28,368 bases of DNA, taken from assembly GCA_022539475.1 (NCBI GenBank), contig VCMS01000456.1, forward strand, positions 1-28,368, given 5' to 3'. Both the position numbers and the translations under genes were made by a program. This stretch comes from Gracilaria domingensis. Lineage: Eukaryota; Rhodophyta; Florideophyceae; Gracilariales; Gracilariaceae. Each line of letters starts with the position of its first letter. The first letter of the stretch is position 1. This document shows positions 20,200 through 28,368 of the stretch, one piece after another. Under the pieces are notes generated by a model that worked only from the letters and a program-made list of their open reading frames with translations, did no database searches and was not told where the DNA came from.

Positions 20200-21629
20200 C
20201 TCACGGTATGAGTAATTTCCCTGGACTTAGTCTTAATTCCCGGTCACGGGTTTGCCTGGTACACATCAGTATATGACTAGTAGTAACTAGTGGTTGCCAT
20301 CGAAATGGTTTAGACACGTGGGACACGGTGAAGCTGATCGGAGGTTGGCCACTACACGTGGACGTTTGCAACAATTGGTGGGATATTTAGTTGATATTAT
20401 TTATTAATTTTTGTAGAGCAACGCAATTTGCGTGATTATCAGGATGATGCGCCTCATATACTCAGGGGAGTGATACGAGGATGCACTCGAAGAGTTATGA
20501 GTTGGACCCAATTTTGGCGGTTACTTTTGGAATGGCTTTCCCACAGTTACCTGTAATCAGGGTTGCCATTGCTGGCTAATACCGCTAGGTGGACGCGTGT
20601 ACTACACCACCGTGTGTGTGCATATTACGGGACAATAGGTAGTGCACCTGAGGTGCCTGACACTAGGCTAGCCACGTGTACGGACCCCTGCGGGTGTGCA
20701 CCACGTGTACATAGTTAGTTTAGACCTACTTAGGTGAGCTCGACCTCGTCGTCGCGAGCACCTTTGTAAAGTCAACCCGAGCACTTCTAAGTGAACTCTT
20801 TGTCGAGTAGCGCTCTCCTGAGTGGACTCTACATGAGTGAGGCTCTGGCGCCAACCGCCTACGTGGGTTATCACTCTCGCGAGTATAGCCACGTCTGGTT
20901 ACGGTGGTCCTACCCTCTCGGTACCTTTGAGGAACATCTGTCGTTGATGTCGGGACCTGAGGGTCGTACCGAGGAGGTATAGGACTAGATTACGAAGTGA
21001 TCCGACTCTGTATAGAGTTTTGCCGTGTTTACGGAGACCCGTGCATTACCGTTGGAGGATCTCGCCCCGCTACGGGCACAGTGCCGAGGAGGCCCTACCC
21101 GTCGCGTGTGGGTGTTGTTTGGTTGTTGTTTTCTGTTGCTTTCCCTCTCGGGACTACACCTGTCGTTGGTCGTGTTTCATCGTTGCCGATACCACCCCGT
21201 CTCTGGAGTTTCTCATCGTTTCCTCACCACGTGGCCTAGCACCTCTGTAGGTATAGCCAGTTGCCACTTCGGCCTTACAACCGAGTTACGGTGGTACAGA
21301 GGGCTCTGTCACTGGTCTGCCATCTCTCACGAGAGCGGACCTTCGGAAAGTCTGGTGGGTTTCACTCTTCCGAGTTTGCCCCACAAAGTGGTCTCCCGAC
21401 TTAGAACCGTTTTAGGTCACTGTCGTGGAATTGACTTGATTGTTGACGGATCACCGTTTTCTGACAACGATCAGAGGACTCTTTAGAGTTTTGAAGGTTG
21501 ACAACTTTTGAACGTGAACCGCTGACGTGGTGGTTTACCGAGAAGGTTTATTGAGTTTTCTTGTTCTTTGGAGACTCGTGTACGACTTTAACTGGATCAT
21601 CTGGATCAGATTGCTTACTGGTTTTTAGT
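20200..21629 (+). other. 5' LTR/leader region of the retrotransposon
   Basis: This stretch of about 1.4 kb has no gene. It contains a dense train of short hairpins (20644-20932 and 21324-21489) and CACGTG-rich sequence (20670-20715). The frames that are open here do not look like protein. The LTR boundary within it is not certain. Confidence 0.5.
20846..20858 (+). other. Possible primer-binding site
   Basis: TGGCGCCAACCGC begins with TGG, as expected for a sequence complementary to a tRNA 3' CCA end, and its first seven bases resemble Lys-tRNA primer sites. It overlaps the hairpin train. No LTR end in CA lies directly before it (the nearest is TCTACA, ending at 20833), so the call is weak. 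Confidence 0.25.
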
Positions 21630-23699
21630 ATGCCGCAACCGCCTCGAGGTTCTCGAGCTGGTTCAGCGCGGTCGTCAGCTGCGGTTCCACCCGTTGCACC
21701 GACGTCCCGGCCTATCCCAGATGAGGCGCAACCTCTTGAGGTCGTACCCAGCCCCCGGAGAACGCGTTCAGTTACGGAAGCACCTAAGGAAAATGTGGGT
21801 TCTGCTCAACCCGTCGTTGAGACACCATCCATGGTTAACCCTAACGCTGCTACTGTAGCCGAGTTGGCTAGGTTGGAATCCCGCTTGGATATTAATCACG
21901 CTGCTCACGTGGAACTCCTACAGGATGCTACCTCGTTGAGGACGCAGGTTGATAATGCCCAGGTGAGGGATGTCTCAGGAGACTTACGTCTTCTGAGAAG
22001 GGACGTGAATTCCATTATGGAAAATCTGGGTACCCCAGACGTCTTCGTCACGGAGTACCGGGCATTTGTCGAGGAAATGCGCACCGATATCGGTCGAATT
22101 CGTTCGCGCTTGGAAACGCTGGAGGATACAATCCGTATGGATGAAGCTGTGGACGCACAGGTTCCTCAAGGAAATCCATCTGCGGATGAAGACCATCGTT
22201 CGGTGAAGCAGAAACGTCGACACCCAAAACGAGTTCACTATGATTCGGATTCATCGCGCTCTGACTCGAGCGGCATGACTGAAGACAGTTCGTCAGATTC
22301 ATCTGATAGTGGTGACAACCGTCATAGGTCACGTTCGACACGGTCGAAAGCGACGCAGTCTACTCAGGCAGTGATGAGATCACGCGTGAAAGGACGGCGC
22401 CACTTGGGACTCAAAGAGTTAAAGCCGACGGACCCGCTCTACACAAAGCTGTTGTCGTACCGCTATTATCGGTTGGAAGATGTTACTTCGAATCGCTCCT
22501 CGCGAGGAACCGGTAAGGTGAAGGACTACATTCGAAGGTTGAATGTTACCCTTGAAACAAGGAAGTTCTCGGGGACAGATCCTATCCTTATCTTGGATTT
22601 CCTTGCCAGGTTCGTCCAGGAGGCCGATATACTCGGTATGAGTGAAGCACAGGCATATGTGGCACTGCCGTACTTCCTAACAGGGACTGCGGAAGATCAG
22701 TACAACTCAGTTCGAGGAACCTCGAGAGCCTCGGAAGGAGGAGTCACGTGTTGGCCGGAAGCCGTGAACTACCTTCTCAGGTCGTACGCGACTTCCAACG
22801 CGATTTACAGCGCTACTCTTGCTGTTCGCGACACTAGACAGAAGAGTGGAGAATCTGAAACGGTTTATTCAACGCGGTTGAACAAAGCGTTTCACCGATG
22901 TGGTAATGTGTATTCCGCACAGGAGCGGTGTACCATGTTTGTTGATGGTTTGGACCCCACCATTCGGTCGTTGGTCGCTCGCCGACGCGAGGAAAAACGC
23001 CGAATGACGTACCTAGAGTTGGTTAATTACGCCCAGGCGGAAGGAGAGACGTATCGAGCCCGCAACCCGGGGCAGCGCCACTCGAAAGCGCTACTCGCGG
23101 AGAGTTCGTCACCATCGATGTCGGTTTTGCGACGTGAAACCGCTGTCGGTGATGCTGATAACGTCCACTTCATCGGAAGTAACCCCGATTCTTACGGATC
23201 TACGGACCTGCCGTCAACCTCGATTCCGAGCACGGAAAAAGGCCCCGCATTGTATGCCCAAGGTGTCCGGGTGCCTGCAGCCCCGCTGCCTTACGCTAAC
23301 AATTCGTCGCGTCTAAACGGTCCAGGGTGGAAGGACACAGCACCACAACGTTGAGTGGACAATCGCCCTCGCGACAAACCGGCCTCGGTCATATGTTACC
23401 AGTGCTACCTTCCAGGTCACGTATCGACGCAGTGCGTATTTCCGCCGTCGCACAGGCCAAAAATTATTGCGTATTACGACGCCCTCACGCCCGAGGGAAA
23501 GGAATCTGTTCCACGAAAGGAATATGATAAGGCCAGAGCTGAACTGGGACTACCGGTTCCGGCCTATGCTCAGCCCTCCGTTCCGGCACAGGCACCTTCG
23601 AACCAGGTTCAAGGCGAAGTACCCACGCATGGAGTTCAGTTAGGCCCCCCGAACGGAGTTCACGCACCGAATTCGGTGAGCCCCGTTCAGAAAAACTGA
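21630..23699 (+). pseudogene. Gag polyprotein with CCHC zinc knuckle, internal TGA
   Basis: The start chosen is the ATG at 21630, the first Met before a Pro/Ser/Arg-rich start; the frame is open from 21561. The frame runs to a TGA at 23352-23354 and continues in the same frame to TGA 23697-23699. The first half is acidic/Ser-rich with a short coiled-coil-like part (ELARLESRLDINHAAHVELL). The capsid-like region (about 22430-23070) has LDFLARFVQEADILGMSEAQ, YFLTGTAEDQY and a YLLRSYATSNA stretch typical of the Ty3 Gag core. The nucleocapsid knuckle CYQCYLPGHVSTQC (about 23397) is C-x2-C-x4-H-x4-C and lies after the TGA. Gag packages the element RNA in cytoplasmic particles. The TGA may be a CGA-to-TGA nonsense change or a readthrough point; I favour a mutation. 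Confidence 0.75.
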
Positions 23700-23755
23700 C
23701 TTCGGGAGTTTCCCCTACGGGAGGGGCGCCTTCCGAGCCGAAGTTGGAGGCGCCC
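23690..23755 (+). promoter_or_regulatory. Candidate -1 ribosomal frameshift signal (gag to pol)
   Basis: Gag ends CAG AAA AAC TGA (23688-23699), and pol is open in the -1 frame across this point. G-AAA-AAC is close to, but not identical with, the canonical A-AAA-AAC heptamer. Downstream lie a stem TCCC-CTAC-GGGA (23711-23722) and a GC-rich stem GGGCGCC (23724-23730) with GGCGCCC (23749-23755). The layout fits -1 frameshifting. Confidence 0.45.
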
Positions 23756-26700
23756 GAGGCGTCACAGCTTCGCTCCCCAGCTGTTAGAATCCTTTCAAGG
23801 ATAGCGGCTACAACTGACGTGAGCTCAGAACACCTTTCGGTTCTACGTCGTCCGTGGATACGGTCCCGTAATCTCCGTATCCCGGAAAGAGTTCTTGTGA
23901 TGGCCAAGAGAAACTACAAAGTTTATGCCGATCTTGGCTTGTCTAACCAGTTCATGGTTCGACAGTTGTCTGTGTTGGATACCGGAGCTGCACCGAACCT
24001 GATTCACCTTGAGTTGGTGCCACCCGCGCTACGGGATGAAATTCGTCATGGTCCAGGTTTGGACATCGCGGATGCCAACAATAACCCGTTGCGTACTCTT
24101 GGGTACATACCTCTCATGGTACGATTAGGAACCTGTATGGTTAAAGTGGATTTCATGGTTTGCAAAAGCATTGCCGCACCGGTGATACTCGGTTGTGACT
24201 TTTGTGATCGTTTTGTTGAAGCGATTCGACCTCGAGCTCGAGTTGTTACCATGGATGATGGTTCCGAAATACCGATTGTAAGGAAACCGCTAAAGAGAGC
24301 TACACGCAAGCGCGTCCCGCTCCCTGCTGCACAGGAAGTTCCAACCGTCGACCCGGTATCATCTAAGCTCCATGTGGCTCATGCCATCGCAATCCCTGCG
24401 CAATCCCAAGTTTGGGTCACCATAAGTACTAAACAGTCTGGTCTACGTGTGTTACAACCATTGCCATCATTGTATGATCAGAAGCAACTCGCTTTGGCGA
24501 ACGGAGTAATCTCGGTGGAACCCGACAAACCATTCAGAGTTTTGGTCGCCAACTTTGGCACAACCCGACAGTGGTTAGCTAAAAACCAAATTTTTGGTAC
24601 CACTCTCCCACACCCTGCTGCCATCGTACCGACGAAGATACCCGTTGCGGATGTTCTCGGTATAACCGATGCTAAGGAGGGGCAGGGATCAGCGGAAACC
24701 GCTTTTACCGCATCGGATACCCCGGCGAGCGAAGTTACCGAATCGCTGGCACCCACCGAGGGTAAAGCGTTGCCACCAGGAACGGAAGATACAGACCCTG
24801 TCAAGGAACTGGAACAGTTGAATTGTGATCATGTACCTGAATCTCATAGAGGTAAGCTAAGAGAAATGTTGAGGGAGTTCACACCCATGTGGGATGGATC
24901 CCTCGGGACAATTGGAATCACGGAACACCGTATTGACCTACTCCCAGGTACTAGCCCCATTTCCCAACACCCATACCGGGCTGGTCCCAAAGCTAGGGAA
25001 GAAGAGCAATCTCAGGTTGAGAAGATGTTACGCGCTGGCGTCATAGAGGGGGCTCAATCCGCTTGGGCCTCACCCGTGGTGCTAGTTCCAAAAGCGGACG
25101 GATCGTGGCGATTCTGTATTGATTACCGTCGTCTAAATTCGGTCACCGTCAAAGACGTTTATCCCATACCCAGGATGGACGAATACATTGACTCGCTTGG
25201 GAGTGCTACAGTGTTCACCGCCTTGGATGCCAATTGGGGATACTGGCAAGTTCCGATCCGTGAAAAGGATAAGGACAAAACTGCTTTTGTGTGCCACCAA
25301 GGTTTGTACCGGTTTAACGAATGCCGTTCGGATTAACCAACGCACCGGCTACGTTTCAACGTGCTATCGATATCCTCTTGGCTCGATTCAAGTGGAAGAC
25401 CTGCTTGGTGTATCTTGACGATATCATCGTGTTCTCCGATAACCTTGATGACCACTTAACACACGTCCGGGACGTCATGAGAGTCCTCAGGGACGCGGGC
25501 ATTACGCTGAAACTCAAGAAGTGCGAGTTCTTCACAGATTCTGTCAAATACCTAGGGCATGTCATTCGACCTGGACAGCTCTCAGTTGACGCAGTTCGCG
25601 TGAAGTCGCTGAAGGAAGCGAAACACCCTACGACACAAACGGAACTCCGCAGTTTTCTGGGTCTTTGTAATGTATATCGGCGTTTTGTCCCGAACTTCGC
25701 AGATATTGCGACCCCCCTTAACCACCTTTTGAGAAAAGGTCAACCAGTTCAACTGGAAGCCCTAGGCGACGCGGAAGCGTCTGCCTTTTCGGCATTAATT
25801 GACGCAGTAACGTCACCGCCAATCTTGGCTTTGCCTAAGCTAGGACTTCCATTCGAAGTAGACACTGACGCCAGTGCACACCAGGTTGGTTGCGCCCTGT
25901 TTCAGGTCACGGAAGACGGCGTGAGACATCCAATTGGATACTGGTCGCGATCCTTGAACGTACACGAACGTAACTACTCAGTTTCGGAGAAAGAGTGCTT
26001 AGCCGTTGTATGGGCTCTAACTACACTGAGGCCATATCTTATGGGCAACCATTTTGCGGTACATACGGACCACTCATCTCTCCGATGGCTCATGGAAATC
26101 TCGGAACCATCAGGACGCTTGATGCGTTGGCGCTTGAGGTTATCGGAGTTCGATTTCACAGTTACGTACAAAAAAGGAACGTTGAATCTGCAGGCAGATG
26201 CACTCTCCCGCTTGAGAACAAATGCAGAAGCGGCACCAGTTGACGATCTGGACATACCATGCTTTATGGTGGAAGAACAAGCAGGTTGGGTCGAATCTTT
26301 GTCGGACGACATCTGTGACGACATCCTGCTCACTTCTGAGAAGTTGGATCCCTTGACTGGATCTTTTGTACCCATCACTCTCGAGGAGATGATCCGAGAA
26401 CAGCAAACGGATGAGTTTTGTACGCAAATTCGCGCTCGTCTCAATGGAGGAGATCGTATACCTTTTCAGATTAACGATCAGGGGTACCTGGTTAGGTTGG
26501 TTGAAGCGTATACCCAAAATGTGGTCCCATCCTCGCTGCAAAACCGTGTGTTGGTCATGACACATTATGTGAAGGTAGGAGCCCACCCAGGAGGTCGAAA
26601 ACTATACTTGACCCTGCGTAGGGATTTTTACTGGCCGTCAATGGCATTGGACTGCTACGCAGTACAACGCTCTTGCACCGAGTGCGCTAAGAATAACGTG

Positions 26701-27725
26701 AAACTTCGTAAGTACTCGAAGAAGTTAACGCTGTTCCCAGCACGGTCTCCTTTGGAGTTTATCGCTATCGATATTTTAGGTGAGTTGATCAGAACCGCAA
26801 GAGGTAATCGATACCTTCTGGTTATCACCGATCGGTTCTCTAAGTTGGTACGGACAGTCCCGCTGAAACGGATTACGGCCACCGTGGTTGCACAAGCTTT
26901 TGTCACCCACTGGGTCTTTGTGTACGGTCCACCGGTTCATCTATTATCAGATAACGGTTCACAGTTCACGTCGAAGTTTTTCCAGGACGTCTGTCGGATC
27001 TTGAGTGTCAAGAATCTATTTACGACCACCTACCACCCCCAAACAAATGGTCAGGTAGAACGATTTAACCGTACCATGCTGAATGCATTAAGATCTTATG
27101 TGGCAGATCATCCTAAGGATTGGGATTTGTATACGGACGCTATTACGTATGCGTACAACACCCACGTCCACCGGGTAACGAAGCTAGCACCTTTTGAGTT
27201 GGTATTGTCAAGAGTACCGCCACCGGTTGCAATCGAGGCTCAAGAAACGCTTTCTACGTACCCGTCTGTTGGTTATACAGGAACGCTTGGAAGGATTGGT
27301 TAACCAAAATGGTACCGGTCGCTCGCACAGCGATGGATAAGGCGCAGGCCGCTTATACGCGCAACTTCGATGCGAAGGTTAAGACCCCATTACCAAAGGT
27401 CAAACCAGACGATATGGTATTTCTCCGCAAAGAATACTATAATCCGGAGAAGGAACGCCGCCACAAGCTCTCGCCTATCGCAGAAGAACCCTACAAGGTT
27501 ATTTCCGTCACGGACGATACCGTAGTATTGGATATCAATAATCTCCACGAACGGATATCGTTAGACCGTGTCGCGCTGGCCCCACCACCCTACGTTCACG
27601 TTAACACCCAACTGGGTGAAGCTACAGGGGACGTACAGGTCGTATCTTCGCGCCCTGCGACTCTCCGCCCTGATCGCGGCTTATCGGATCTACCGAAGTC
27701 AGAATCACTCACGCGGGTAGCATAA
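23694..27725 (+). pseudogene. Pol: protease, reverse transcriptase, RNase H, integrase; two frameshifts
   Basis: The protease DTG is at 23978 (VLDTGAAPN). RT motifs are PKADGSWRFCIDYRRLN (about 25090), ALDANWGYWQVPI (about 25225) and YLDD (25411-25422). RNase H has EVDTDAS (about 25855), EKECLAV (about 25990), HTDHSSL (about 26063) and QADALSRL (about 26192). Integrase has an HHCC-type finger (about 26560-26690, ending SCTECAK), IDILG (about 26770), SDNGSQF (about 26950) and TNGQVERFNRT (about 27045). One indel at about 25317-25320, within RT just before the MPFGLTNAPATFQ motif, moves frame 2 to frame 1. A second, at about 27230-27290, moves frame 1 to frame 3 after the integrase core. The C-terminal piece (27309-27725) contains the integrase tail. 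Catalytic residues are all present; the breaks should prevent a full product. Confidence 0.85.
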
Positions 27726-28368
27726 CCCGTTGCGGGAGACGAAGAGGAAAACTCAACTAGAGTTGACCCCCATCGGGCGTCGTGGCTCCCGTGCCATCGC
27801 CTAAGGAGGGGGAGGAAGGTACGGAACCCGTTACACCGCCGTTGCACGCTCACACTGTGTCGCAAGGTACGGCAACCAATCTCGCGGTCTCCACTGATAG
27901 CGTTGTGGTACGCCGAGGTGCTGTACCTCGTGGTGATACTCCATCGAGTTCGTTGAGCAATGCGCTGGAAACGACACGACCCACCCAGGGGGTACACACC
28001 GCTGTGGATAACGTAACCCCGTCGGGAACACCACAACTGAGTGAGGTCACCACCCGCAGAGCGGAGAAGACAGTATCTGTAGACCCGGGCTTCCCGGAGA
28101 ACGCAGAACCGCAAGCGGTAGATCAGCTCAATGTTACCGACCGGTGTTAACCACGCCGTAATAGGAGGAAACGAGAAGTCGTACTTACCCGCGTATTATT
28201 TGGGAAAACAACCTTGGAAAGGTGAAGTACGAAGTACGAGTTTGGAAACCGTCGATGGTGCACCCACGCCGCGTGGCAGAGGACTCATGACACACCCAAG
28301 TGGAGAGTAACACGTTGTGTGACGTGGTGACGTATGGAAAGCACCGCCGACGCCGGGAACTGCTGACA
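27726..28368 (+). other. 3' part of the retrotransposon after integrase
   Basis: A Ser/Thr/Pro-rich frame (27782-28150) follows the integrase tail. It is not recognised and may be a decayed tail of Pol or a spacer. Purine-rich stretches (27802-27818, and AGGAGGAAACGAGAAG at about 28162) are candidate polypurine tracts. Short hairpins occur at 27753-27766, 27915-27929, 28264-28276 and 28311-28326. No 3' LTR start is recognisable. Confidence 0.4.

Larger units (their letters stand above)
20200..28368 (+). mobile_element. Ty3/gypsy LTR retrotransposon, 3' end beyond window
   Basis: The element carries, in order, Gag with a CCHC knuckle, aspartic protease, reverse transcriptase, RNase H and integrase; RT before integrase defines Ty3/gypsy. 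The left limit is approximate: the 5' LTR probably lies between about 20200 and 20845, judged from a possible primer-binding site at 20846 (TGGCGCC), but no LTR pair can be compared because the 3' LTR is not in the window. I see no chromodomain after the integrase. The copy is probably defective: one in-frame TGA in gag and two frameshifts in pol. Confidence 0.85.

Noticed and set aside
28150..28368. Chromodomain after the integrase
   Set aside because: No aromatic cage pattern or typical YLVKWKG motif is readable in any frame here.

Overview
The window looks like repeat-rich eukaryotic nuclear DNA. The evidence is a Ty3/gypsy retrotransposon, a KDZ/Plavaka-type transposase, a SET domain, and GT-AG introns with GTAAGT donors and CTAAC branch-like motifs. 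Base composition is balanced. The host cannot be fixed from this sequence; an alga or other protist (a red alga, for example) is my best guess, held loosely. I see no rRNA, tRNA, CRISPR array or bacterial operon.

Layout: (1) 567-3038 (+) is a decayed gene fusing a DNA N-methyltransferase domain (DPPY motif, then a late SAM-binding motif) to a SET domain. (2) 3503-6054 (+) is an interrupted, highly charged coiled-coil protein of unknown function. (3) 6071-9289 (-) is an intact 1072-codon KDZ/Plavaka-like transposase, tail to tail with gene 2 across a 16-bp gap. (4) 9600-11045 (+) is a tandemly duplicated unit of about 450 bp that keeps small exon-like blocks and splice signals; a 110-bp hairpin insertion sits in the second unit. 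(5) 11345-13331 (-) is a broken gene with a possible tyrosine-recombinase character. (6) 13832-16084 (-) is a broken, apparently spliced gene of unknown function. (7) 16085-18257 is gene-poor and holds two related foldback (MITE-like) elements and a degenerate GATATCC repeat. (8) 18258-19417 (+) is another broken unknown gene whose last part is tandemly copied. (9) About 20200 to the window end is a Ty3/gypsy element with gag, zinc knuckle, protease, RT, RNase H and integrase. It carries two pol frameshifts, and its 3' LTR lies outside the window. Its leader holds an unusual train of short hairpins.

Almost every gene here is broken by stops or frameshifts; the KDZ transposase is the clear exception. 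The most interesting arrangement is that transposase beside a DNA methyltransferase-SET fusion. It recalls the published association of KDZ transposons with DNA-modifying TET/JBP enzymes, but here with a methyltransferase plus a histone-methyltransferase-like domain. That these genes form one mobile unit is inference; I could not find terminal repeats that enclose them.
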